A stretch of DNA of 64,000 nt from Ricinus communis (lineage: Eukaryota; Streptophyta; Magnoliopsida; Malpighiales; Euphorbiaceae), in the NCBI RefSeq assembly GCF_019578655.1, contig NC_063258.1, positions 25,238,802-25,302,801 on the forward strand, read 5' to 3'. The stretch's first letter is position 1. The number at the start of each line of letters is the position of its first letter. The notes beneath the pieces are model-generated. The model was not told the DNA's origin and made no database searches. It worked only from the letters and a program-made list of their open reading frames with translations. Positions 47,468-60,035 of this stretch are shown piece after piece. The translations under genes were made by a program, and so were the position numbers.

Positions 47468-50400
47468 TTATAAGGTCGTAAGCTCGACCTCCTTTAAGAT
47501 TAATTCTGATGAAGGGTCGGAAAGTGGGATGTCCACATTCTCGTCAATAGGGTCACCGATTCTGTAATGTTTTACTCTTTGAGCGTTCACCTTGAAGGTA
47601 CCATTTTGTTTGTTCCAAAGCTCTATTAAACCATAAGGGAAGACCTTATTAACTCGAAATGGTCCTGACCATCGAGAGTGAAGTTTTCCAGGAAAGAGTT
47701 TCAACCTAGAATTAAAAAGGAGAACTAAGTCGCCTTCCTTAAACTCTCTTCTCAAAATCCCTTTGTCATGCCATCTTTTAGTCTTCTCCTTGTAAAACCT
47801 TGAACTTTCATAAGCATCAAGTCGAATTTCTTCTAGCTCATTAAGTTGTAGGAGTCTTTTCTCACCTGCCAATTGAGAGTTGAAATTTAGGCTCTTGATA
47901 GCCCATAATGCACGATGCTTTAATTCAATAGGGAGATGACATGCTTTCCCATAGATTAGTCGATATGGAGTGGTGCCAATAGGAGTCTTCAATGCTGTTC
48001 TATAAGCCCATAGTGCATCATCGAGTTTCGCGGACCAATCCTTCCTTGAATTCGCAACCGTCTTCTCCAAGATGGTTTTGATCTCTCGGTTAGAAATCTC
48101 TACTTGACCACTACTTTATGGATGATATGAAAGCCCTACTCGATGATGTACTTCATACTTCTTAAGCATTGCCTCAAATCGATTCTCCAACAAATGCTTG
48201 CCTCCATCACTAATCAACACTTGTGGTACGCCAAATCGAGGAAAAAATATTCTTTTTAAAGAACTTGGTTACCACGCGAGCATCATTGGTTCGAGTAGCT
48301 ATGGCTTCAACTCACTTTGAGACATAATCCGCAGCGACTAAAATATATCTATTCCCATAAGAAGAAGGGAACGGTCCTATAAAATCTATTCCCCACACAT
48401 CGAATAATTCTACCTCGAGGATGTTATTAAGAGGCATTTCATTCCTCTTAGAGATGTTACCAGTTCATTTACATCGATCACAAGACTTAACATGTTGGTG
48501 AACATCCTTAAAAAGACTTGGCCAATAAAAGCCACATTGAAAAATCTTTGTTGCAGTCTTACTAGTGCCAGCATGTCCACCACATGGTAAATCGTGACAA
48601 TGTGAAATAATGGATGGCACCTCATTTTCTGGAATACACCTTCTAATCATCCCATCAGTATAAGATTTGTAAAGGAAAGGGTCGTCCCAAAAATGTCTCC
48701 TCACATCTTTACAGAATTTTTTCTTTTGTTGTGATGAATAGCCGTGAGGAATAGTACCACTGGCCAAGTAGTTTGTTATATCAGCATACCATGGGATCTC
48801 CTTAATAGCTAGAGCTAGAAGTTGCTCATCAAGAAATGAATCATCAATGGGGGAATCCTCATCACCTTCACCATCAAGGACAAGTCGAGGGAGATGATCA
48901 GCAACAACATTTTCGGCTCCTTTCTTGTCCTTTATTTCTAGGTCAAATTCTTGTAACAACAAAATCCACCGAATCAAGCGAGGTTTCGCATCCTTCTTAC
49001 TCATCAAATACCTTAATGTTGGGTGATCTGTGTGAACTATCACCTTTGATCCAACCAGATAGGATCAAAACTTCTCCATTGCACACACCACTGCCAACAA
49101 TTCCTTCTCGGTTGTGGCATAGTTCATCTCGGTTGAATCAAGAGTTTTGCTCGTGTAGTGGATGGTATGGAGCTTGCCATCTTTCCTCTGGCCCAACATT
49201 GCCCCGACTGCGTAGTCACTAGCATCGCACATGATTTCGAATGGAAGATTCCAGTTCGGCGATTGCACGACTGGGGTAGATATAAGAGCTTGCTTTAACC
49301 TGTCAAAAGCCTCGGTACAAGCATCAGTAAAAATAAAGGGAACATCCTTGCCTAAGAGCTTAGTTAGAGGTCGAGCAATTTTTGAAAAGTCCTTGATAAA
49401 ACGACGATAGAACCCTGCATGACCAAGGAAACTCCTTACTCCTTTCATAGAATTAGGCGGTGGTAAACGCTCAATGACCTTTATCTTAGCCCTGTCAACT
49501 TCGATGCCCCTATGAGAAACAACATGACCCAAAATGACACCCTGTTGTACCATAAAATGACATTTTTCCCAGTTTAGAATTAGATTGACTTCCTTACATC
49601 TATGGAGCACCCCTTCCAAATTATTAATGCAAACATCAAAAGGTGTTCCATAGACTGAGAAGTCATCTATAAAGACTTCAATAGAATTCTCAATAAGACC
49701 TGAGAAAATTGCCATCATGCATCGTTGAAAAGTGGCAGGAGCATTACATAATCCAAATGGCATTCTCCGATAAGCGAAGGTGCCATAAGGGCAGGTAAAA
49801 GTAGACTTTTCCTGATCGTCGGATGAATAGGAATTTGAAAAAAACCTGAGTATCCATCCAACCAATATAAAAAGGAATGCTTTGCCAATCTTTCTAACAT
49901 TTGATCAATAAAGGGGAGAGGAAAGTGGTCTTTTCGGGTGGCTTTATTTAATTTCCTATAATCAATGCACATCCGCCACCCTGTCACAGTTCTAGTGGGG
50001 ATTTGTTCACCCTTGTCATTCTTGACAACGGTCATACCTCCCTTCTTTGGAACCACTTGTACAGGACTAACCCACTTGCTATCTGAGATAGGGTAGATTA
50101 TCCCTGCATCAAGTAATTTAAGAACCTCCTTTTTGACTACTTCCATCATATTTGGATTAAGCCTTCTTTGAGATTCTATAGAAGAGGTATGGTCGTCCTC
50201 AAGATTGATCTTATGCATGCAAAAAGATGGGTTAATACCCTTAATATCATCGATAGTGTACCCAATGACATTTCTGTATTTTCTCAAAATCACAAGCAAT
50301 TGTTCAATTTGCATGTCATTGAGTTCAGCATTAACAATAACATGGTATATCTTATCAAGACCCATAAACACATATTTCAGGTTAGAGGGAAGGGGTGTTA

Positions 50401-51675
50401 ATTCTACCTCAAGAGGCGTAGTACTCTCCTTAGACTCACTTGGTTTCAACACTTCCTTGATAGGTTCATTAGCTGCTAGCGCTTGTGTCTCCTCTAAGAG
50501 CCTTTTGTACTCCCTTGTTTCCCAATCCTCTTTATCTGCATCCCCCATTAAGATCGTTTGCAATGAATCATCTAGTTGTAGATCTACAGCCTTAGCTTCC
50601 ACCACTTCATCTAAAGCATCCACGCTATAAATTGTTTCCTCCTTAGAAGGAGAATCCATAGAACTTGTGAGTGAATACTCCACCTTCTCATTACCCACTT
50701 CAAAGGTGATTTTCCCATTCTTCATGTCAATAATCGCCCCAGCAGTGGCCAAGAAGGGTCTCCCTAGAATGATAGGGACTTGCGCATCTTCTTCCATCTC
50801 CATAACCACAAAATCACAAGGGATAAAGAATTTCCCAACTCTAAGTGGCACATCCTCAAGAATACCCAAAGGAAATTTCACCGATTTGTCTGCCAATTGT
50901 AAAGAGATGCGCGTGGGTTTTAATTCACCCATTTAAATTTTCTTGCAAATTGATAGGGGCATAAGATTGACATTTGCCCCTAAATCACATAAAGCCTTCT
51001 TTATTTCAATGTCACCTAACTTCACTGGTATGGAATAGCTCCCTGGATCTCCTTGGTTCTTTGGAAGCTTGTTCTACAATATAGCACTACATTCAGCTTC
51101 AGTGAGACTGTTGCATTCTCTTTGATTTTTCTCATGTTAGAGAGCATGTCCTTTAGGAATTTAGCATAGGAGGGCATCTCTGAGATTGCATCCAAGAATG
51201 GGATGTTGATCTGCAACTTCTTTAGGATGTCTAAAAATTTTCCATACTTCTTTTTTAGCTTTGCCTGCCAATTTTTGTGGGAAAGGTACAGGTGGCTTGT
51301 AAGGTTTAATGACAATAAGCTCCTTCTTCTCTTTAATTTTCTCTTTTTCTATCATGTTCTCAGTTTTAATCATCTCTTCCTCTACTGCAACTACTTTCTT
51401 TTGAACTACCTTCGGTGGAAGGTCTTCTAGCTCTCTACCATTCCTCAAAGTTACAGCATTAATTTGACCCTTAGGTGGTTGCTCGGTGTTACCAGGAAAG
51501 TGACCCAGAACCTTTGAAGATTGACTTGTTGAGCAAGTTGGCTTATCTGATTCTCCATGAGCTTGGTTTGAGCTTGAATCTGTTGAATTGTAGCAGTAAG
51601 AAGACTATTCTGTTTCAACTGCTCTTCCCAATACTTATTTTGCTTAGCCTGTGAGGCTGCAAAAGTTTCAACCAA
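47468..51675 (-). pseudogene. Athila pol: protease, RT, RNase H, integrase, with stops and frameshifts
   Basis: From right to left: gag-pol linker pieces (51675-51022), then retropepsin ALCDLGANVNLMPLS (about 50990-50950) followed by a stop and the open frame 50932-49715. RT has GWRMCIDYRKLNKATRKDHF, a frameshift near 49840, MPFGLCNAPATFQ and the catalytic VFIDDFSVYG (about 49670). RNase H has CDASDYAVGAMLG (49230). The integrase HHCC finger is [10 protein letters not shown]...CDRC (48590-48465). The integrase core shows WGIDFIGPF (48390), ISDGGKHL (48200) and [11 protein letters not shown] (48100), with a stop in HP*SSGQ. The C-terminal part 48070-47468 is open and ends [16 protein letters not shown]. 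At least five breaks were noted. Confidence 0.87.
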
Positions 51676-51908
51676 AGCTTCTAGGTTGGACTTGGGTTAT
51701 GGTTGTGGTGGTAGGGGAGGCTGTTGATTGTAGTTTTATGGTTGAAGGGTGGTCTATTTTGAAAACCTGGAGGATGATTGAAGTTGTTGCGAGGTGGTGA
51801 TGGCAGTGGTGGGTTCAACTAATTTTGAGTGTTCTTATGGGAGAATGTTGGGTTTTGTTTCCAACCTTCATTGTAAGTGTTGGAGTAGGGATCATAGGGT
51901 CTTCTTTA

Positions 51909-52901
51909 TTAGTTGTTGTTATAGAGAGCGTTAGCTTGCTCCATAATCATCTCAGCATATTGACATTCACTTGCAATATGTCCCTGTACCCCACATGTCT
52001 CACAAGATGCTACCACAGATGGTCCTGCTCGAAGTTGATCAACCTTAAGTGACAAAGCTTGCACAGTACTAGTTAAGAGAGTCATTGCATCAACGTCATG
52101 TTTACCCCCTATCTTTGCACTGTTTCTCCCATTTGAGTGAAAGTTATCATTAGTAGCCATCTTCTCAAGTAATGCCTTAGCCTCAGTAGGAACCTTTTCA
52201 ACAAAATTACCACCTGACGCAGCGTCAATGTAAATCCTATACTCATGCGTCAACCCATTGTAGAAGGTCTGGATCAATAGCCACTCTTGAATTCCATGAT
52301 GAGGACACTTTCTCTGCAGACTCTTGAACCTTCTCCAATACTTATACAATGACTCATCATCTAATTGACGAAGAGTGCTCAACTTGGTCCTTAGCCTTGC
52401 AGTTTTCTCTTGACCCAAGAACTTGGCTAAAAATGCCTTTACTAGCTTGTCCCATGAATCAAAAGTACCAATGCCTTCATCTTTTAGCCATTCTTTTGCC
52501 CTATCCTTCAGAGAAAAAGGAAAAAGGCGTAGTCTAATTGCATCATCATTGACATTATTAATCTTAAAAGTGTCACACTTCTCCAAAAAACTATCAATAT
52601 GACTAACAAGACAATCATTGACTCCTCTTGAAAAGGAATCATTGGAGATGAACTGAATAAACTGAGGTTTTAGTTTGAAGTGTGTTGTAGTAATTGCAGG
52701 TCTAAGAATGCTAGACATTGCACCGGTAGTTGCATCCAGTACACCATATTCCCAAAGAGGTTTAGCAGCCGGTGGTTCAGCCATTGTTTCCTGTTGCATA
52801 TTCTTATTCCTTCTCCTTTTACTTCCTTGCTTACGTGCAGTAGCCTCGATTTCAATAGCAATAGGGATTAAATCTCTTGAACCTGTTCGTCGAGTTTGCA
52901 T
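51909..52901 (-). CDS. Athila gag, open over 330 codons
   Basis: Starts MQTRRTGSRDLIPIAIEIEA 118 bp inside the primer site. It contains the Retrotrans_gag capsid region (RLRLFPFSLKDRAKEWL, FLAKFLGQEKTARLR, YWRRFKSLQRKCPHHG) and a zinc knuckle CETCGVQGHIASEC (C-x2-C-x4-H-x4-C) near residues 305-318. It then hits a stop (NALYNNN*), where intact relatives continue into protease. It would form a capsid-like particle protein if expressed. This is the only long undamaged frame of the element. Confidence 0.82.
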   Translation of the reverse strand: MQTRRTGSRDLIPIAIEIEATARKQGSKRRRNKNMQQETMAEPPAAKPLWEYGVLDATTGAMSSILRPAITTTHFKLKPQFIQFISNDSFSRGVNDCLVSHIDSFLEKCDTFKINNVNDDAIRLRLFPFSLKDRAKEWLKDEGIGTFDSWDKLVKAFLAKFLGQEKTARLRTKLSTLRQLDDESLYKYWRRFKSLQRKCPHHGIQEWLLIQTFYNGLTHEYRIYIDAASGGNFVEKVPTEAKALLEKMATNDNFHSNGRNSAKIGGKHDVDAMTLLTSTVQALSLKVDQLRAGPSVVASCETCGVQGHIASECQYAEMIMEQANALYNNN

Positions 52902-53019
52902 GCAATAAAAAGGAAAACCAGAAACAAGAGATCAGGAGCACAAGGAATAATAGCCGAAGCACTACTAAACCCAAAGCTTAGCAAAAATAAATCAAAATTA
53001 ACTACTTTAATACAGTCAG

Positions 53020-53037
53020 TCCCCGGCAGCGGCGCCA
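53020..53037 (-). other. Athila primer binding site (tRNA-Asp type)
   Basis: On the coding strand TGGCGCCGCTGCCGGGGA lies five bases inside the 5' LTR. It is the PBS typical of Athila/Tat elements, complementary to a tRNA-Asp 3' end. Confidence 0.8.
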
Positions 53038-53042
53038 AAATT

Positions 53043-54417
53043 TGACAAGGCTGTCGCGTGCTTATAAAAAATAATCTAACTAGACCTCCTAACTATGTAG
53101 TCGGGCAAGCAAGGGTTGAATCCCTAGAGACCGAAGTAGTAAAAACTAGCTAATCTTGACTTTAATTAATGCTAAATAAGTAACCAAATCAACGATTGAG
53201 GATGAATTAATCTATAATGCAAATAATAATAATGAGAATAAATTCAAGGATAAAAAGCACCTAGAGTTAAGTATCCCCACTAGCATAATTAGCGCAAAGA
53301 TAAGATCCTACCCCAAACTAATTAAATAAAATGTTCGTAAGGAAAAGTAAACCCTATAAAATACCATAGATCTCTCCCGAGTATAAATGGCTTCCCTAAT
53401 ACGCAATCAAACCTACTCCCGTGGTATCATGAACATTAGAGACATTAAATTCAATACCCTGACTTCCTAATAATCCATTCTACCTACTCCCGTGGAGAGT
53501 TTCATGTCCTTAATTGAGATATTCAAATCCGTCAAAACCCAACTCCCGCTGTGATAAAGACAATGGAATCATAACAATACTAATTATCCCTAATCTAGTA
53601 TTGGCATATGCAAAATCAATTAAGCAAGAACAATTAAATAGTTAATTTGGAGGGGATTAAGGGAACAAATCATAAATCAATCATGGCTAGGGTTCAATTA
53701 ACCCTAAGATTAGGAAACTACTCATTCATGATAATTAAATAACTAAAATAGATTAAAAAAGAAAGCATAATTAATAACAGCTTAAAGAGGAAAGGGAAAA
53801 TACTTGGATTGAATAAAATGAATGATGAATGATGAAGTCTTTCATCAATCTTCAAAACATAAAGGAAAATGACATAATGGAGGAGGAGAAATAAAGTTAA
53901 AGAGAAAAAGAAGAAAATGGGGCTCCTTTTTCAGGTTCTTTACAATCTATTTATCATATGGGGTATCCAAGAGTTTGGCTAGGTTTCTACCCTAAAAATT
54001 CGACTTGACAGCTATCCAAAACGCAGTGTTGCAGATCCAGCCACGGGCAGGGCGCGACGTGGCATTGTAGGTCGCGGTTAGGGGGCGGGGTGGACTGTTT
54101 CTTTACTTATTCATTGGCCTTGAAAGCCAAGTCACGGAGTGGCCGCATGATAGCTTCTCTTGCTCATTTTGTGATATAAAATCTTCCTGGGCATGAGTAT
54201 CTCTTTGATATCATGCTTGACCCTGAACGACTCTACAAATATCCTTGCCAATGTCTAGTAACTCGAGCCAATTTCTACAAAAACAAAACAAAACAAACCC
54301 AAGGAAAGAAATATCGAAAATAACGAATAATAGCTCTAAAATATTAGAAATGCGAAGATAACATGAAGAACAACGTATACATATGGCATATAAAATGCAT
54401 ATATTATTGTGCTATCA
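53043..54417 (-). repeat. Athila 5' LTR (coding sense)
   Basis: 1,375 bp, TGACAAGG...CTATCA on the + strand. Carries the roughly 600 bp missing from the other LTR, including a GC-rich patch near 54040-54090. Confidence 0.9.
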
Positions 54418-54422
54418 ACGAC

Positions 54423-55561
54423 CTCCTAGCTCTGCTCCGATGCCTCGGGTGGAGCGAGCCGATTTGACAGATTATCTAATCACGAAAAAAAATTAATCAA
54501 TAATGTTGAAACATTTGACAATTAACCCTAGTTCTGGGTGGATTGAGCCGATTTGACAGATTATCTAATCACGAAAAATAATTAATCAATAACGTTGAAA
54601 CATTTGACAATTAACCCTAGTTCTAGATTCCTAGGACTGACTGTCTAAAAATCTCGACTCGGGTAAATTCTACCAAAAATTCGGCAGAATCTCTCTTAAA
54701 ATATGGACATTTACCCCTCATAAGATGGGTCCAGGACCTGCCAGAAAACCCTTCAAATATTTAACAATTTATTTTAACGGGAGTCGGGTCCCCAAGACTT
54801 TACTATCTTTCCCGACTCCGCCACACATCACAATTCACGACTAAAGGCAAACAGTCCGACAACAATTATTTTAACTCATAATACTTTCTAATGCTCAATA
54901 CAATTCAATAAATACATAAGTTTTACCAATAAATTCTAAAATCAACGGGCCAGAGAATTACCGAGACGCTTGATCGCTCGTTCAACTCGCCTCCAGCCGC
55001 CGGAGTCCGATCGACGATTCGAATGTACCATCGGACTCGAAACGAAGCGCTGATGATGATCCCCGCTTCTGATCTACTGATCCGACTCCCGATCATCCTG
55101 AGGAATTTTTGGACGATCTCGGCCGTCGATTTTTGAACAGAGTCCGATCTCCACGAAACCGGTACCATTGGAAAGCTTGAGCTGAGGAAAGTCCGGATAT
55201 GCCCTCCGATTGGCCAAAACCCGCCGGAGCTCGCCGAAAAAGCCAGCTGCCTCTAACTTTTCACCTTGTCGGATCTTGCAATTCCGGTAGCCTCAAGGGG
55301 TGGCGATGGTCGGAAAAAAAAGCCTCGGAGATGCTTATCATTTGGAGCCTAAGAACGCCGCTAATAGTCGCCAGAAACCCCGTGATCGACGGCAAGAAAA
55401 ATTATATCGTAACAAGCCATTTACGCCGCCTGCCGACGCTTCCAGCTGCAGTCACCGGCCCATCGAGCTCGTCGATGATAGCAGCACCCTTTGCCGCCAC
55501 CGACGCACCACAGACGGGCCTCCACCGCTGCCGCCACCGAAGGCCGACACCCCCTCTCTCC

Positions 55562-55592
<31 letters not shown>

Positions 55593-56225
55593 TCTTTTCT
55601 TTTCTTCTCTATATCAATAATTGGTCTCCAATTTTTTCTTCCTTACTATTTAGTCCCTCAATTTTTTATTACTAACAATTTCATTCGGCAAAAATTTGAA
55701 TTAATCCTTAAACTTTTCTTTAGCTTTTCAATTAAACCTCTAACTATTTAATTTGGGCCAAATTAAAATTATTAAAAATATATAACTACATATTTATCCT
55801 TACTTTTAAATGTAAAATTACCAAAAAGCTCTTGCTGACATATTTAATTATAAGAATATCAAACATGCAAATTTTCATTAAAATCCCATATTAATAAAAT
55901 TATACTTTTAATCCTTATTCCAAAATAAATTTTCAATTTAGTTCTAATACACAATTAATTTAATTTAATTAATCAATTTGCTAAATATTTTCCAACTAAA
56001 ATTTAACACCATTAGCTAACTAAAATTTCTTTTTCCCAAAAATTCTTTTATAAAATAATCTTTACAAATTCTTCCACAACTCTCCAATATAGAATTTAAT
56101 TTATGTATATTCATTTAGGCGAAAAATTTGAATAACCAAAAATATAATTTATTTCTCAAAAAATTTACTTAATTAATTTCTTAAAAATCAAACTAATTGG
56201 ATATAGAAAATAACTCTCTCATTTG
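54423..56225 (-). mobile_element. LTR copy 2, right part
   Basis: Continues the LTR broken at 39881. It matches LTR copy 1 in reverse, including the GC-rich block (54950-55560), and fades at about 56225 (AACTAATTGGATATAGAAAA). The last 40-50 bp of the LTR and its target duplication are not found. An 89-bp stretch is tandemly duplicated at 54456-54633 (GAGCCGATTTGACAG at 54456 and 54545), unlike copy 3. Confidence 0.82.
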
Positions 56226-56337
56226 TCTAGCATTAAAATTTCTATTTAAATCATGCAAATGTTTCATTTATCAAGATTAACCCAACTTTATTACGATGAC
56301 ATCAAACGATGTTGAAGAGATATTTGTATTGTTATTT

Positions 56338-57890
56338 AATGTCTTAGGTCATCATTTGATTTGGAAAAAATGTATATCAGACTAGAGAAAAATGTAATGT
56401 TACCCTCCTTAGTCCCTAATTTTTTTATCCAATTTAATTCGATAAAAGAAATCAGTTTGATTGTAAAATAAAAAGATAAAAAATATAATTTTTAAATATT
56501 AAAAATAATTAGTATAATATAAAAAAATAAGAGAAGTTAATCGTTAACAGAATCAAATATTAAGAAAACATTAGTTCATTTTTTAAAAAAGTAGGGTAAC
56601 CATACCTCATTGGGTAAAAGTAAATTTGTCTTAAAGACATGGTTGTCAAGTTTGAGAACTAAAATGGTCCAAAAGGAGTACAAGTTTTCTTTATCTTCCT
56701 TTTCTTTGACTATTATTTTTCTTTTGGATCAAATAATTAAAAAAAAAAGAATTAAAGAAAAAAACAAAGCATTAGTTTGAGAACTAAAATGGTCCCAAAA
56801 GGACATATAATTCAAATATCTGGAATTCTTGAATCCGGATTGGCAAATTCTGTTGAAGTGAAAACCCTCTTGTATTCTCCTTTACATGGCTTCCAAGAAA
56901 GAATCAACCCCAAAATCAGTTCAAGAATTGTCCAACAATGGTGAAGAACCACCAGCAAAATTTTTCCATAAAGGAAATGATGCTGGAATCTCAGATGTTT
57001 CTGTCCCACTGATCGAAATCCCAGTTGTTGATATTGGTCTCCTCACATCTCCATCAACCAAGAAAGAGGAGCTTCAAAAACATCGATTAGCTCTCACCTC
57101 CTGGGGCTGCTTTCAGGTCTTCTTTTCTCTATTATCTATCCCTTGTTATTTAGTTTTAACTGATGTATTCTTGGTTTGTTCAATCTATATTAATGCCGTT
57201 TTTCTATGATAGTACAATTTGAGCTCCAAGATCTTTAAAAACAGTCTCTCAAGAAACTAGTAGTAGTCTTGATTGCCCTGTTTGCAAAATCATGTCATTT
57301 TTTGGAATGATTTCATTTTATTCAGAATATCTTGTGTCCAAAAAATTGAATTCTATCAACTACATATATGCTTTCCAAGCATGAGAACTCACTGATTGCA
57401 CACTTTTTTAAAAGAGTTCATCTCATCCAGACCTGAGATTGTAGTATTTTAGCTGAGCAGATTTAGGCTTATTTGCATTTCAGATGCCTGCATAGATTGA
57501 AACAGAATTGCAGAAGATGAAAGTTTAACTCCTGACAGTGACACCACCTTCTATTTAAAAAATTCCAAATGCTCAACCATCTGTATACATCCTTCAATAA
57601 GATAAATAAAGTTGGATGAGAATTGCATCCATTTTTCTTGCTTACTCAAGCTAGTTTAAATGGTTCAGGTAATAAATCATGGAATGACAAGTTCATTTTT
57701 GGACAAAATGCGTGAAGTTGGCAAGAAATTTTTCGCATTACCAATGGAAAAGAAGCAGAAATAGTCTAGAGAAGCTGACAGCACTGAAGGGTATGGAAAT
57801 GACATGATCAGCTCAGAGTATCAGACACTTGATTGGACTGATCGATTGTATCTAACACTAAGCCCTGATTATCAGCGGCAGCTCAAATTT
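56338..57890 (+). repeat. Duplicated block A (copy 2)
   Basis: Full version of 18955-19714, with the promoter, exon 1, intron 1 and most of exon 2 of 2OGD-5. 56226-56337 shows no match to the LTR or to block A. Confidence 0.85.
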
Positions 57891-58837
57891 TGGCCTGAAA
57901 ATCCTCAAGCTTTTAGGTAATGCAATCATGTTCACCTCACCTAAGCCCCTTAATTTAAATGCATGTAACTACTAACTCAGCAAACGAGAAAATGAGGCAA
58001 GTTCCAGTGACTAGTGGAATAAAAAATGGCTAATAACTAAAAATTTCTGCAGGGAAACCCTGCATCAGTTTCTCATGAAGTCACAGCAGATAAATGAAAT
58101 CCTCCTTAAAGCAATGGCGATGTCTTTGGACATAGGGGAGAACTGCTTTTTGGAGCAGTATGGAGAACAGCCATTAGTGACTGCAAGATTTAACTATTAT
58201 CCTCCCTGTCCAAGGCCTAATCAAATTCTTGGAGTAAAACCACATGCAGATGCATCAGCAATCACAATTCTCTTGCAAGACAAAGAAGTTGAAGGTCTTC
58301 AGTTCCTAAAAGACAATGAATGGTTTAGAGTTCCTATCATTCCACAAGCTCTTCTTGTGAATGTTGGGGATCAAGTTGAGGTAAATAGCTACTATGTTTT
58401 CCATAAGATCTTTATTGACAAATACAAGGTTAGAGTAAAGGCATAAAATTCTGCAGTTAGCAGAAAATTATAAACCGAAAAGCTGACTGGGATTTGTGCC
58501 TAAACGCCCACATCTAACTTTGCCTGCTAATCTCAATAGACCCTCTATTTACAATGAGCAATGGAGAGAGTTAATAACTATTTGTGTATGATGTTATTAG
58601 ATAATGAGCAACGGAATATTCAAGAGCCCAGTACACAGGGTGGTGACAAACTCAGAAAGAGAGAGGATTACTATGGCTATGTTCTTCATTCCAGGATCAG
58701 ATAAAGAAATCAAACCAGCTGATGTTTTGATTGATGAAACTAGGCCAAGATTATACAAGAAAGTCAAAGATTATGTTAGCCTCTACTTCCAATACTACCA
58801 GCTTGGGAGGAGACCAATAGAAGCAGCAATGATGTAG
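56886..58837 (+). pseudogene. 2OGD-5: SRG1-like dioxygenase with one nonsense codon
   Basis: Exons 56886-57116, 57669-57916, 58053-58380 and 58601-58837 join in frame to 347 codons. The start carries KSVQELSNNGEEPPAKFF; then IPVVDIGLLTS, VINHGMTSSFLD, LDWTDRLYL, the iron ligands HAD (VKPHADASA) and the His of SPVHRVV, and the 2OG Arg in RITMAMF. All splice sites look normal. The single fault is TAG in exon 2 (KKQK*SREA, near 57762), where 2OGD-4 has TAC (Tyr). It is otherwise complete, so either a recent pseudogene, an allele, or a base error. The paralogue relation to 2OGD-4 is clear from block A. Confidence 0.85.
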
Positions 58838-60035
58838 GTGGTTCGAAGCCTTGAAAATTAAGCCTAGATTACAGCGAATTCATATGAAATAAACAGAAAT
58901 GAGTTCTCAAAGAATTTGTTTGAAAAGAGAGGAGTGGGAAACTTCAGTATATATTTTAAATTTTTGAGATACAATCGATGATAAACTGAATTTTTTCCTT
59001 TACGTGGACTCGACAGTTCTTGCGCTTCTTGTCAGAACACACGAGCAACTGTGGATTCTGAGAAAGGCAAATAAAAATGAGCAAAACAGAACAAGATCGG
59101 AATCCTGTAAATGTAATATAGAAATAAGCTAAAAATGAGTCAACAAAAAAGTTAGAAGCCAGCCATGAACACAATTAATAGCACATAGGCTGGAGAATTT
59201 AATATTAAGAGTTTGATCTTATTTTGTTGGAGAATTTAATGTTAAAAACACAGCGCGTAGGCTGGAAAATGCAAACTCAACACCTATACAGCCCACCTAT
59301 ATATATATATATATATATATAAATTCATAATAAGTTTTTCATAACAGAACTCAAATAGCATCCTGATTTGCCTGAAAAACAGCTCTATGAACATACTGAC
59401 CTTGTTCAAAAATTCTGTAATTCCTATTTAATATTTGTTTATTTTAATAATGTGAAATAATTTAATACTTTTCTTCACTTGAAATAAATACCATTACACA
59501 GTCTTTCTGAAACACAACAGATAGTCGTTTAGACCAAACATCCGAACTTAAAACTGAAAAGTAAATCTAGACAAGTCCTACTTTGGTACCATCTTAAGTT
59601 TTAAAATAGATGGAAAACTTAGCATAAATAAAAAAGACTATTTTTTTACCAGCACCTACAGCAACATCTGGTTTTTTAATCACAAATCTAACAATCCACT
59701 TGTTGCTTGTTGTTATTAGGCTATGCATAGAGTAATAGATGAACTTTTAAGTTTGGGTTCCTGCTCCACATAAATTCATTTCTTTTTCCAATTTCTTTGA
59801 ATTATTATTGTTATTTTTATCATTTTGCATAGTATTTGGAGACATTCCAGGGTATACTCATAAATTAGGGACCCCATAAATGTCTAGTTGTTGGCATAAA
59901 AATAAATTATTTAAAGATGAAATTCATTTGATTTATGTGAATAAAGTTGACTTTCCATTTTGCCATGAAATACGGGTTGACACATAACAAGATTAATTGG
60001 CAGCTAAGTACAGCAGTGGAGCTCTCTGTGCAAGC
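58838..60035. other. Intergenic between 2OGD-5 and 2OGD-6
   Basis: 59245-59515 is block B (copy 2), with a TA tract at 59297-59320. The rest is AT-rich, with no gene seen. Confidence 0.55.

Larger units (their letters stand above)
39882..54417 (-). mobile_element. Athila-type Ty3/gypsy retrotransposon with nested solo LTR
   Basis: Ends TGACAAGG...GTGCTATCA, flanked by the 5-bp duplication ACGAC (39877-39881, 54418-54422). The unoccupied site is seen in LTR copy 3 at 63658-63662. Coding runs right to left: LTR, PBS, gag, protease, RT, RNase H, integrase, nested solo LTR, env-like ORF, PPT, LTR. Without the nested LTR it is 11.7 kb, usual for Athila. The first 160 bp of the two LTRs differ at about 8 positions by eye. 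All ORFs have stops or frameshifts, so it is not autonomous. Confidence 0.9.

Noticed and set aside
55199..55751. 158-codon + strand frame with Ser/Phe/Leu runs
   Set aside because: Antisense of the LTR GC block followed by a TTC/CTT microsatellite.
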